In this document: positions 17,827 through 29,153 of the stretch, one piece after another | How the letters are laid out: each line of letters opens with the position of its first letter | Numbering within the stretch: position 1 is the first letter of the stretch | Source: Polaribacter glomeratus | GTDB lineage: Bacteria > Bacteroidota > Bacteroidia > Flavobacteriales > Flavobacteriaceae | Direction of reading: 5' to 3' | DNA: 64,000 bases | Assembly: GCF_002954665.1 (NCBI RefSeq) | Contig: NZ_MSCM01000001.1 | Location: 1,252,836-1,316,835 of the forward strand | Notes under the pieces: model-generated | What the model was told of the DNA's origin: nothing | The model's input: only the letters and a program-made list of their open reading frames with translations | The model's database searches: none | Position numbers and translations under genes: made by a program

Positions 17827-20497
17827 CCTATCATTCATTCTTTTATTTTGCTGCCTCTTTTTTATAAAGACAAGTGTTGCGCAAGATATTAAGTCTACTA
17901 AAAAAGTAGAAATTCCTTTTGTAAAAAAGGATACAATACTATCTACTAAAAAAGATTCTTTATTAAATATTAAAAGTGATAGTTTGCTCTTAAAAACTAA
18001 AGATACAATTTCTGTTGATTCTTTAAAACCTAGAGAAACTCTAGAAGATGTTATAATTCACATAGCCAAAGATTATACAATACAAAACGCTAAAGATAAA
18101 ACAGTAACGCTCTATAATGAAGCTAATATAACCTATACAGATATTGATTTAAAAGCAGGAATTATAGTTATCGATTACAAAAAAAACTCGCTTTTTGCTA
18201 AAGGAATAAAAGACAGCACAGGATACGTTCAAAAACCTGTTTTTAAACAAGGTAATCAAGAATCAGAACAAGATTCTATGCTTTATAATTTTAAAAGTAA
18301 ACGCGCCTTAATATATGGCTTAAAAACCAAACAAGGCGAAATGTTTACTTATGGCGAAAAAACAAAACGTGTAAATGATTCTACGGTATACATCAGAAAA
18401 ATAAGATTTACAACTTCGGATAAAAAAATACCTGATTATTATATTTCTACGGATAAAGCAAAATTAGTTCCTGGAAAAAAAATTATCGTAGGCGTAAGTA
18501 ATTTGGTTATTGCTGATGTGCCAACACCCTTATTTTTACCTTTTGCCTATTTCCCGATGACAGAAACAAGTGTCTCTGGGTTCTTAATTCCGGCTTTTGA
18601 TACAGGAAGTAGTAATAGAGGAATTGGTTTTCAAAATGGCGGATATTATTTTGCTATGAGCGACTATGCAGATTTAACCGTTTTAGGTGATGTGTATTCC
18701 AACGGAAGTTGGGGAACACGAATTTCATCAAACTATAGAAAACGATACAGATTTAGTGGCCTCTTTAGTTTTAATTTTGAAAATATCATAAACGGAATTA
18801 GAGGTTTTGATGATTATAGCAAAGCCAATAATTTTAATGTTAGATGGTCTCACAACCAAGACGCAAAAGCAAGTCCAAATTCAAGATTTACCGCTTCTGT
18901 AAACTTAGGAAGTAGTCGTTTTTTTAGAGAATCTTTAAATCAATTTAATGTTTCTCAAACACAAAACAATACCCTTAACTCATCCGTAAATTACAGTAAA
19001 ACTTTTGTGGACACTCCGTTTAACATGGCAGTAACTGCATCTCATCAACAAAATACAAATACAGAAACTATTTCGATGACGCTGCCTTCTTTAACCTTAA
19101 ATATGGATAGAATTTATCCTTTTGCGGGTAAAGGAGGCGTTAAAAATAACCCAATACAGAAATTAGGATTTAACTACAACATGCTTGGTCAATATCTAAT
19201 TAATACCACAGATGCTGATTTTTTTACAAGTAAAATGTTTGAAACAGCAAGATCTGGTGTTCAGCACAAAACGGGTACAAATACAAATATTAAAGCATTT
19301 AAGTATTTTACGTTATCGCCTAGTGCAAATTATGAAGAAACTTGGCAGTTTGATTACATTAATAAAGAATACGATATTACAGATAACGTTGTTGTTACAG
19401 ACACGTTAAGAGGCTTTAAAACCTATAGAGAATATAATATGGGTGTAGGTTTATCTACCAATATTTACGGAACGTTCAACTTTAAAAAAGGAAGATTAAA
19501 AGCCATAAGACATACTTTTAGACCAACGGTCTCTTATTCTTATAGACCAGATTTTAAAGACAAATACATTCAAGAAGTACAACAAAGTGCACTCGCAACA
19601 GATTTGCAACAATATACCGTTTTTGATCAAGGAATATATGGCGGGCCATCGTCTGGATTAAGCAATTCTATTGGTATTTCGTTAAACAATGTTTTAGAAG
19701 CAAAAATGGCGCCTAAAGATCCTGATAGTGATGAAGAGGATGAAAAAATTACACTTTTAAATAACTTAAATTTTAGCTCATCATACAACATAGCGGCAGA
19801 TAGTTTGCGCTGGTCTTCTGTTAGCTTTTCTGCAGGAACACGTTTATTTAAAGATAAACTAGCCTTAAACTTTAATGGTTCTTTAGATCCATATCAAGTA
19901 AATGATCAAGGTAGAAATATTAATAAATTTAATCCTAATATTTTTAGACTACAAAACGCAAATCTAACGGCAAACTATTCTATTTCAAGTGCAGATTTTG
20001 ATAAAAGTAAAAAGGATAATCAGAATGATAATAAAAACGGAAATGGTGCTAATAATCCTGTTGATACTATGGGAGCCAATATTGATCCTACTAACAATCA
20101 AGGAAGAAGAGAAAATAACGATAAAAATAAAACTACAAAAACCGAATTGTATCAATCAAAAATTCCTTGGACTTTAAATTTAGTGTATTCTGCAAATTAT
20201 AGTAATAACGGCGTTTTGCCAGGAAGTGTTGGCGTGCATACATTAGGTTTTAGTGGTAATTTAGAATTATCTCCAAAATGGAAAGTTGGGTATTCTTCTG
20301 GTTATGATGTTAAAAATGGAGCGTTCTCCTTTTCACGGTTTAACTTTTCTAGAGATTTAGATAGCTGGCAATTCAATTTTAATTGGGTTCCTTTCGGTTC
20401 GATTTCTTCTTATACTTTCTTTATTGGTGTAAAATCCTCTACTTTATCAGATTTAAAATGGGATAAAAACAAACCACCAGATAGAAGGCTTTTTTAA
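17816..20497 (+). CDS. lptD: LPS-assembly protein LptD-like outer-membrane beta barrel
   Basis: An 893-residue outer-membrane protein with a signal sequence (SFILLFCCLFFIKTSVAQ), an OstA/LptA-like N-terminal domain (about 75-240: TLYNEANITYTDIDLKAG, then LVIADVPTPLFLPFAYFPM) and a long C-terminal barrel. This matches the Bacteroidetes 'putative LPS assembly protein LptD', which delivers LPS to the surface with LptE. No ATG exists in the open frame before the signal peptide, so TTG at 17816 is used. An Asn-rich low-complexity loop lies near residues 725-770. Confidence 0.85.
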   Translation: MQTNLSFILLFCCLFFIKTSVAQDIKSTKKVEIPFVKKDTILSTKKDSLLNIKSDSLLLKTKDTISVDSLKPRETLEDVIIHIAKDYTIQNAKDKTVTLYNEANITYTDIDLKAGIIVIDYKKNSLFAKGIKDSTGYVQKPVFKQGNQESEQDSMLYNFKSKRALIYGLKTKQGEMFTYGEKTKRVNDSTVYIRKIRFTTSDKKIPDYYISTDKAKLVPGKKIIVGVSNLVIADVPTPLFLPFAYFPMTETSVSGFLIPAFDTGSSNRGIGFQNGGYYFAMSDYADLTVLGDVYSNGSWGTRISSNYRKRYRFSGLFSFNFENIINGIRGFDDYSKANNFNVRWSHNQDAKASPNSRFTASVNLGSSRFFRESLNQFNVSQTQNNTLNSSVNYSKTFVDTPFNMAVTASHQQNTNTETISMTLPSLTLNMDRIYPFAGKGGVKNNPIQKLGFNYNMLGQYLINTTDADFFTSKMFETARSGVQHKTGTNTNIKAFKYFTLSPSANYEETWQFDYINKEYDITDNVVVTDTLRGFKTYREYNMGVGLSTNIYGTFNFKKGRLKAIRHTFRPTVSYSYRPDFKDKYIQEVQQSALATDLQQYTVFDQGIYGGPSSGLSNSIGISLNNVLEAKMAPKDPDSDEEDEKITLLNNLNFSSSYNIAADSLRWSSVSFSAGTRLFKDKLALNFNGSLDPYQVNDQGRNINKFNPNIFRLQNANLTANYSISSADFDKSKKDNQNDNKNGNGANNPVDTMGANIDPTNNQGRRENNDKNKTTKTELYQSKIPWTLNLVYSANYSNNGVLPGSVGVHTLGFSGNLELSPKWKVGYSSGYDVKNGAFSFSRFNFSRDLDSWQFNFNWVPFGSISSYTFFIGVKSSTLSDLKWDKNKPPDRRLF

Positions 20498-20566
20498 TTG
20501 TTAGCTGTTAGTGATAATAATAATTCATGAACTTTATAACTTCCATTTATCAAAATTAAATAAATT

Positions 20567-20634
20567 TGTCATTTGAGCTTTAATTAACTTCTAGATAAAA
20601 CTTCGACAAAAAATTGAAATCACTCAAAGCGACA
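20567..20634. repeat. Degenerate palindromic intergenic repeat
   Basis: TGTCATTTGAGC at the left end faces ACTCAAAGCGACA at the right end, about 45 bases apart, forming an imperfect stem. It is similar in style to the clearer palindrome at 53042-53108. It lies between lptD and ridA. Confidence 0.4.
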
Positions 20635-20652
20635 GATTTAAACAAAATCTCA

Positions 20653-20684
20653 ACTTTGAACCTTTGAACATTTAAACCTTTGAA
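20653..20684 (+). repeat. Eight-base-period tandem array before ridA
   Basis: Four octads, ACTTTGAA, CCTTTGAA, CATTTAAA and CCTTTGAA, end 11 bases upstream of the ridA start. Confidence 0.6.
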
Positions 20685-20695
20685 ACATAAATATA

Positions 20696-21076
20696 ATGAA
20701 AAAAATAATCACAACCACAAAAGCACCTGCTCCAATCGGACCTTATAATCAAGCAATTTTAAGCGGAAATACTTTATACACTTCTGGCCAAATTGCAATA
20801 AACCCAGAAACTGGTTCGCTTGTTTTAGATACTATACAAGCAGAAACTACGCAAGTAATGAATAATATGAAAGAGGTTTTAGCTGCTGCTGAAATGACTT
20901 TCGAAAACGTTATAAAAACATCCATTTTTATTTCTGATATGAATCAGTTTGCAGAAATTAATAAAGTATATGGTAGCTATTTTAATGAAGAAACTGCACC
21001 CGCAAGAGAAACTGTAGAAGTAGCAAATCTTCCAAAATTTGTGAATGTAGAAATTAGTATGATTGCTGTGAAATAA
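20696..21076 (+). CDS. RidA-family enamine/imine deaminase
   Basis: A 126-residue protein of the YjgF/YER057c/UK114 family, which hydrolyses reactive 2-aminoacrylate and other enamines formed by PLP enzymes. The start KKIITTTKAPAPIGPYNQAI, the SGQIAINPETG segment and the C-terminal PARETVEVANLPK with the catalytic arginine are all typical. The stop codon is the first triplet of a heptamer repeat array. It converges with gapA across a shared terminator. Confidence 0.93.
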   Translation: MKKIITTTKAPAPIGPYNQAILSGNTLYTSGQIAINPETGSLVLDTIQAETTQVMNNMKEVLAAAEMTFENVIKTSIFISDMNQFAEINKVYGSYFNEETAPARETVEVANLPKFVNVEISMIAVK

Positions 21077-21135
21077 GCAGTAAGCAGTAAGCAGTAAGCA
21101 GTAAGCAGTAAGCAGTAAGCAGTAAGCAGTAAGCA
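21074..21135 (+). repeat. Heptamer tandem array (TAAGCAG)8
   Basis: Eight perfect TAAGCAG units run from 21074 to 21129, followed by a partial unit. The first unit begins with the ridA stop codon. Each unit contains CAGT in the repeat phase CAGTAAG. Read on the minus strand it creates a spurious leucine/tyrosine-rich frame. Confidence 0.95.
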
Positions 21136-21227
21136 AAAAATAAAAAATTGTGCAATAATAAAAAAATCTAATACTTTTTTTTTCTTATTTTTTTTAAGCT
21201 CTATTTTCTTATGTCTCTTTTAAAATA

Positions 21228-21262
21228 AAAAACCTGATAGAAAATAATTCTATCAGGTTTTT
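21228..21262. terminator. Bidirectional intrinsic terminator between ridA and gapA
   Basis: A perfect 15-base stem (21228-21242 with 21248-21262, core CCTGATAG/CTATCAGG) and a five-base loop, with A-run on the left and T-run on the right, so it can stop both converging transcripts. Confidence 0.85.
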
Positions 21263-21286
21263 AATTTTATATGGAATATACTTTTA

Positions 21287-23292
<2,006 letters not shown>

Positions 23293-23303
23293 ACTTCTTT
23301 AAA

Positions 23304-23311
23304 CAAAATTA
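23304..23311 (-). promoter_or_regulatory. -7 element of the pfkA-gapA operon (TAATTTTG)
   Basis: Minus-strand TAnnTTTG match 12 bases upstream of the pfkA ATG, which predicts a leader of only several bases. No clear -33 element was recognised. Confidence 0.4.
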
Positions 23312-23462
23312 CTGCTTTTTAATGATTTAAAATAAAAAAATTACGAAATCGTTTTAGTCTTAAAGCCTTATTTTAAAAGGAAAATTGAGTTATTTACTTG
23401 AAAACAGTATCGCTTTTTACCTCAATCGTTTAATAATCAATAAACTTTAAAATTCTTTAAAA

Positions 23463-26400
23463 TTAATTTCCTTCAAAATTAATTAGCTCATTTTTTTTGA
23501 CTTTTAAAGTGTCATTTTTAATCGCTTCTTTATTTTTATTTATCGCCTTACTTTTAAAAAGTGCTTTTTTAAATAAGTCTGATAATTTATTGAAGTTTAC
23601 TTGATAAGACAAACCTACACCTTGCGTGTACCCTTCTTCTTCTGTAGAATATTGTATTTCATTTTGGCGGTTAAAAATAGTGCCTCTAAAATTACCTTGT
23701 TTATTTAATAAAACTTCAACTTTTACTTCTCCAATAACACTCGCTTGCGTTTGTGTGCCAACAGGAACACCAACTTTACCATTAATAATTACACGGTCAC
23801 TTACCTGTGTACTAACAGATAAATCTACTTGGTTATCAATATTTAATCGGTCTATATCGTTTCCTCTTTCACCTTGCTGATAATCAAAACCTAATTGAAA
23901 CTTACTTTCTGGGCTATTTAATAGACTAGAAAAAGCTGATGAAATAGCACTAGAAGCAGTACTTGTAAGCGTATTGTTTACATCAAAACTTACTTTATCT
24001 GGGTTTCTAAAAGTTCCGAATGCTAACAGAGAAATAAATTGTGTTGTCTTTTCATTTATGTTGTTATCGTTTAAAATAAACTCTAACTCACTTGCTATTG
24101 TTGGGTCTACATTGGTTAATTGAATATCTAACTCCTGTTTAGAATTAAATAAACCTCCTGTAATTCTGGTTACTAAATCGATTTGCTCTTTTCTGTTAGA
24201 ATTAAAGTTTTCTAATAAAACCGCAGGGTTTGCTTTTGCTTTGTAAATAGCAATTACATCTAAATTTGCTTCGTAAGGATTTCCACTCCAAGATACAGTT
24301 CCTCCTTTTTGTATTAAAAATGGTTTACTAATAAAGCCTCCATATTTAAAATCATACACACCATTATCAATAGTATAATCTCCAAACATATTAAATTTAC
24401 CTCTTGTGTTAATTCTTATTTGAAGGTTTCCTGCCCCGCGACCTGTTAATTGGCTGCCATTAACTTCATCTATAACTACCTGCGCTTCGGCATCTTTTGT
24501 TACTTCTACGTCAATATTTAAAGACAAGCCCTTAATAGCTTCCTGCGCTAATCTTCTTTGCCTATCCTCAACCCTTATTTCATCAGATTTAAAATGAATT
24601 AACTTAAAATTATCTACTGTTTCTATATCTTTTAACGGCACAACAAATTTAGTACCTGCTTTTGTTTTTGCATTAATATCTATTGTTAATTGATCTGTTA
24701 AACCAGAAATATTTGCACTTCCATCCATAAAAGCAGTACCGTAATAAACAGCCTCGTCTGTATTTTTTGTGTCTAAAACTAATAAATTATTGGTGTTGAT
24801 TTCTAAATCTAAAAACCATTTATCAAAATTTTGATGAGAAATACTACCTAACAATTTACCTCTAGTTTTGTATTTTGTATCTAATATTTTAATGTCTTCT
24901 AAAATAAATGATTGTTGCAATAATGAAATAGTAGATTCACCTTCAAAATCATAATCTACATTTAAATACGGGAATCCTAAACCTGCTTTTTTAAGATATA
25001 AGGTTCCGTCCATATCAGGGTTCCCTAGAAAACCTCTTAGGTTAAAATTACCAGATACACTGCCTCGTAGAGCCGATATTACATCTTGTCCCAACGGGCT
25101 AAATGCGTCTAAAACATAATCTTCTAAAAAGACTTCTAAATCTATAATAGGTCTTGAGTTAGAAAAATCTACAGAACCAATGGCTGCAATACTTTTTACT
25201 TTTTCGTTGTCTATTGATAAATCTACAGTATATTTTTCATAAGAATTATCTCCTTTAATATTAATTGCTAAATCTCCTTGTTTAAATTTATTAACTTGAA
25301 AATCATTTATTATTAGCACTGCTTGAGGGCTATAATCATTTCCTTTTTGCACAAAATCTAAGTTACCAGAAACTCTACCTCGCAATGCTAAACTATCTAT
25401 GTCTGGCAAAAAACTCTGTAATTTAACTTTGGTAAAATCCGCTTGAAGTCTTTTTTCTGAAGTTCCTTTTAAATCACCACTAAACTCAATTTTTTGTTCT
25501 CCAGAAACAAATTCAAATTGACTAAAGTTAAACTCATCATTTTTTAAATCGAAGGTAATTTTATCTGTATTTTTTTCATTCGGGTTAATGTCCCAAGCAG
25601 TATTTTTAAAAACAAAGGTCGATTTTTCAAAACCAACTATAGATTTAGTTTCCTTATTTATGGTATAATAAAAATCTAAATTAAAATTCTCATTTTTATT
25701 AATTCCACCAATAAATTCTGACTTAAAAAAAAGTGTATCGTTTTGTGTTAAATTTAATAAGTTTAATTTTGAAATATTGTAGTACTTAGTATTTACTTCG
25801 GATGCTGTAATATGAGAGTTGTATAAAGGATTTTGATTATCTGTTCTTAATAAAATATCTTTTAACTCATTACCATAAGCATCAATTCTTAAAGACGATA
25901 GTGTAAGTTTTAGTAAGTTTTTATCCGACGCTATTTTTCCTTTTATCTTTGTATTATCATCAATAAAAATTTCTGGAAAAAACACATTTACAATTTGATT
26001 ATATACCGTAAAATTAAAATCTAAAAACTGATTTGGTGTAACTTTATAGGGCTTATAATTGGTGTAAATGCTCCCTAATGCATTTTGTGCAACTTGTGAA
26101 ACTTCAGAAAAAATAAATTTACCCGTTAAATAGCCATTGGCAATATCTTTAGATTCTAAATCAATTCTTTTAATACTATCTTTTACCGAGGACGAAATTT
26201 TAAACTCTTCGAATCGATATTGTTTTTTTTGGTTGGTATAAAAAACATCTTTAAAAATTGCTTGTCCAATAATATCGTCAAAATTATTCCCTTCAATATC
26301 TAGTTCTATATTTCCTTTTAATTCTGCAATGCTATCTCTTACAAATAAGTTGGTTTTTTTTAGATTTAAATACGTAATATTTGTTTTAAAATCAAACTTT

Positions 26401-27872
26401 CTTACTTCAGATGATAAATCTGCCAATCCATTAAAATTCATTTTAAAATTTTCGTCATCAATGCTAATATCACCATCAAATTTATTGTTTTGATATTGCC
26501 CATTCGCTACAATATTTTTATAAGGATATCCTTTAAATTTTATTCTAGCAATTTTTCCATTAAAAGCGGTATTTATATTATCTAACTTAAACCCGCTTCC
26601 TTTTACCTTACCTTTCAAGGATACTGTTCCAAATAATGGATCATTAAAAAAAGCACCAATATTAAAATCACTTAATTGAATTACACCCTCATAAACCGCA
26701 TAATCGATATTATCTATATTCGTTATTTGTAAGTCTGAAATTGCAGAACCTATTTCTGATTTAATATCAATCTCTGCCTGCATTTGATCTGGAGTAACCC
26801 TAATATATCCTTTTAAATTAAAGGTTCCCAATTTATGAAATTCAGAAGGCAAATTATTCCCTAAAACGTTGGGTAAAATGTTTTTTAAATCTTGATACGT
26901 TGCTGATAAAGTCTTTAAATTTCCTTCAAAAACAAAACCTCTTTCTTGACTTACAGCATTTACAAATGACAAATCTCCTTCAATTCTTATACCTTCTTTA
27001 GAAGAGAGTTTTAATTTATTTAAATCAAAACTATTAATAGTACCCTCTAAATTGCCTTTAAAGTCGAGAACATCAGTGCCGTTTAATTCGTTATAAAACT
27101 TCTTTATGTCTTGAATTGCAATTTTACTTTCGTTAAATTTTGCCTTAATCTTTACTTTATCATTAAAATTTGATAAATCTTCTCTTTTGTATGTAAAGTC
27201 AATATCGCCTTTTATATCTGTTTTCTGAGTTTGCAGCGTTGTGTTTATGAAGTGCATTGCAGTTTTGGAATAGGAAAAATCTGTAGTTAAATTAGTTATT
27301 TTTAAGCCAAACTCATCAACAAAATACAAACCTCTTATGTTTGCAGAAAAATCTGATCCTACAATAGCCAATTCTTGTAAGTTTCCACCTGCATTTTTAA
27401 CAGCGTAATTTATAGAATCTTTTTTATTTGCATTAATTAACGTAAAATTTAAATCATTTACATAAAGATTAGCAGTTCTTAAAATAAATGGATTTAAAGA
27501 ATCTACCGCAGTGCCATCATCAAAAGAAGCAATAAAAATAGACATGTTATCGTTTTCTTCGCCCTTATAAGTTTTCATTATAAAATCTACTCCGTCCAAC
27601 GAAATGCTTTTAAAATTAAACTCTTTGTCTAAAAATCTTTTTGCATTTAAAATTGATGTACTTACATTTTTTGCAAAAATTAAAGTGTCTTTATGATGAT
27701 CTCTAATTTGAACTCCATTTAATTGCACACTACCCAAAAAAGAAAAATCGACTCTTTCTATATTTAAATCGATACCAAAGTCTTTATTAAGTTTATTTGT
27801 AACGTAACTACCTAATTTTGTTTGAATAGCTGGTATAGAAAGTAGCATACTAATCAACAGCAAAAGGAGCAT
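23463..27872 (-). CDS. tamB: TamB-like translocation/assembly module protein
   Basis: A 1469-residue envelope protein of the AsmA/TamB superfamily: an N-terminal membrane anchor (LLLLLISMLLSIPAIQTKLGSYVT), very long repetitive beta-strand region, and a C-terminal DUF490/TamB domain ending around residues 1130-1440. TamB is thought to bridge the membranes for phospholipid transport or barrel insertion. The frame stays open for about 25 codons upstream of the ATG with no ATG, GTG or TTG, encoding a Lys-rich stretch that would suit the cytoplasmic side of the anchor, so the true start is uncertain. It is divergent from tsaD. Confidence 0.9.
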   Translation of the reverse strand: MLLLLLISMLLSIPAIQTKLGSYVTNKLNKDFGIDLNIERVDFSFLGSVQLNGVQIRDHHKDTLIFAKNVSTSILNAKRFLDKEFNFKSISLDGVDFIMKTYKGEENDNMSIFIASFDDGTAVDSLNPFILRTANLYVNDLNFTLINANKKDSINYAVKNAGGNLQELAIVGSDFSANIRGLYFVDEFGLKITNLTTDFSYSKTAMHFINTTLQTQKTDIKGDIDFTYKREDLSNFNDKVKIKAKFNESKIAIQDIKKFYNELNGTDVLDFKGNLEGTINSFDLNKLKLSSKEGIRIEGDLSFVNAVSQERGFVFEGNLKTLSATYQDLKNILPNVLGNNLPSEFHKLGTFNLKGYIRVTPDQMQAEIDIKSEIGSAISDLQITNIDNIDYAVYEGVIQLSDFNIGAFFNDPLFGTVSLKGKVKGSGFKLDNINTAFNGKIARIKFKGYPYKNIVANGQYQNNKFDGDISIDDENFKMNFNGLADLSSEVRKFDFKTNITYLNLKKTNLFVRDSIAELKGNIELDIEGNNFDDIIGQAIFKDVFYTNQKKQYRFEEFKISSSVKDSIKRIDLESKDIANGYLTGKFIFSEVSQVAQNALGSIYTNYKPYKVTPNQFLDFNFTVYNQIVNVFFPEIFIDDNTKIKGKIASDKNLLKLTLSSLRIDAYGNELKDILLRTDNQNPLYNSHITASEVNTKYYNISKLNLLNLTQNDTLFFKSEFIGGINKNENFNLDFYYTINKETKSIVGFEKSTFVFKNTAWDINPNEKNTDKITFDLKNDEFNFSQFEFVSGEQKIEFSGDLKGTSEKRLQADFTKVKLQSFLPDIDSLALRGRVSGNLDFVQKGNDYSPQAVLIINDFQVNKFKQGDLAINIKGDNSYEKYTVDLSIDNEKVKSIAAIGSVDFSNSRPIIDLEVFLEDYVLDAFSPLGQDVISALRGSVSGNFNLRGFLGNPDMDGTLYLKKAGLGFPYLNVDYDFEGESTISLLQQSFILEDIKILDTKYKTRGKLLGSISHQNFDKWFLDLEINTNNLLVLDTKNTDEAVYYGTAFMDGSANISGLTDQLTIDINAKTKAGTKFVVPLKDIETVDNFKLIHFKSDEIRVEDRQRRLAQEAIKGLSLNIDVEVTKDAEAQVVIDEVNGSQLTGRGAGNLQIRINTRGKFNMFGDYTIDNGVYDFKYGGFISKPFLIQKGGTVSWSGNPYEANLDVIAIYKAKANPAVLLENFNSNRKEQIDLVTRITGGLFNSKQELDIQLTNVDPTIASELEFILNDNNINEKTTQFISLLAFGTFRNPDKVSFDVNNTLTSTASSAISSAFSSLLNSPESKFQLGFDYQQGERGNDIDRLNIDNQVDLSVSTQVSDRVIINGKVGVPVGTQTQASVIGEVKVEVLLNKQGNFRGTIFNRQNEIQYSTEEEGYTQGVGLSYQVNFNKLSDLFKKALFKSKAINKNKEAIKNDTLKVKKNELINFEGN

Positions 27873-28055
27873 AAAATACCCTAACCCTTTTACTATTTTA
27901 TTTCCTACTTTTTTGATGATCTGCCTTTTTAAAGTGATTGTAAACTTTTATGAATAACAACCAAAAATGTTGCCATTTATTACAAAGAACGTTCAAATTT
28001 AACAAAGAATTTAATAACTATTCTTAAAAAAATAAGGCATCTTTAAAATTATACT

Positions 28056-28063
28056 TAATTTTG
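28056..28063 (+). promoter_or_regulatory. -7 element of tsaD (TAATTTTG)
   Basis: TAnnTTTG match. Its final TTG is the first codon of a longer in-frame reading, so the ATG at 28085 is preferred as the tsaD start. Confidence 0.5.
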
Positions 28064-28084
28064 CAGGAATTTAACTTTCTTTTG

Positions 28085-29110
28085 ATGGATAAACCAGTTT
28101 ATATTTTAGGAATCGAATCTTCTTGTGATGATACAAGTGCTGCTGTTATTTGTGATGCAAAAGTGCTAAGCAATGTAGTTGCCAACCAAGAAGTGCATTC
28201 AAAATATGGCGGAGTTGTGCCAGAATTAGCTTCAAGAGCGCACCAGCAAAACATTGTGCCTGTGGTGCAACAAGCACTTTCACAGGCAAATATAACCAAA
28301 GAACAATTATCTGCCATTGCTTTTACAAAAGGACCGGGTTTAATGGGTTCTTTATTAGTAGGTACTTCTTTTGCAAAATCATTGGCTTTGGGTTTACAAA
28401 TTCCGTTAATTGATGTAAACCATATGCAAGCACACATTTTAGCGCATTTTATTGATGATGAAAAAAGTAAAAAACCAACTTTTCCTTTTATTTGTTTAAC
28501 TATTAGCGGCGGACACACCCAAATTGTGAAAGTTTCTGATTATTTTAAAATGGAAATTTTAGGCGAAACAATTGATGACGCTGTTGGTGAAGCTTTTGAT
28601 AAATCTGCAAAAATTTTAGGCTTACCATATCCTGGCGGGCCATTAATTGATAAATATGCGCAATTAGGAAACGAAAAAGCATTTCAATTTACCAAACCAA
28701 AAGTAGGCGATTTAGAGTTTAGTTTTAGCGGACTAAAAACCGGAATTTTATACTTTATTCAGAAACAGCAGAGAATTAATCCTAAGTTTATAGAAGAAAA
28801 TTTAAATGATATTTGTGCCTCTATTCAATATACAATTGCAGAAATATTAATGGACAAATTAAAAAAAGCAGTTAAACTAACCGGAATTAAACAAATTGCA
28901 ATTGCGGGTGGCGTTTCTGCAAATTCAGAAATTAGAAACCGTTTACAATTAGCAGAAAAACATTTTGGTTGGACTACCTTTGTTCCAAAGTTTGAATATA
29001 CTACAGACAATGCCGCAATGATTGCTGTTACTGGATACTTAAAATATTTAGACCACACGTATGCAGCTATTTCTGTTTCAGCAAAAGCACGTTTAAAAGT
29101 AACAGATTAG
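28085..29110 (+). CDS. tsaD: tRNA N6-adenosine threonylcarbamoyltransferase TsaD
   Basis: Transfers the threonylcarbamoyl group to A37 of ANN-decoding tRNAs, with TsaB and TsaE. The ASKHA-fold protein is 341 residues from ATG 28085. Key features are ILGIESSCDDTSAAV at the start, the metal-binding HMQAH motif, SGGHTQI, GEAFDKSAKILGLPYPGGP and the C-terminal GGVSANSEIR and TDNAAMIA motifs. An essential gene, complete here. The LtaS-like gene follows after 43 bases. Confidence 0.96.
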   Translation: MDKPVYILGIESSCDDTSAAVICDAKVLSNVVANQEVHSKYGGVVPELASRAHQQNIVPVVQQALSQANITKEQLSAIAFTKGPGLMGSLLVGTSFAKSLALGLQIPLIDVNHMQAHILAHFIDDEKSKKPTFPFICLTISGGHTQIVKVSDYFKMEILGETIDDAVGEAFDKSAKILGLPYPGGPLIDKYAQLGNEKAFQFTKPKVGDLEFSFSGLKTGILYFIQKQQRINPKFIEENLNDICASIQYTIAEILMDKLKKAVKLTGIKQIAIAGGVSANSEIRNRLQLAEKHFGWTTFVPKFEYTTDNAAMIAVTGYLKYLDHTYAAISVSAKARLKVTD

Positions 29111-29153
29111 ACCTCTAAGACGATTAAAAAATATAAACTAGAACTTTAACTAC

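Noticed and set aside
21074..21135. Heptamer array as a CRISPR
   Set aside because: Units are seven bases with no spacers.
20879..21136. Minus-strand reading frame rich in LLTAYCL repeats
   Set aside because: It is the TAAGCAG heptamer array read in frame, plus antisense of ridA.
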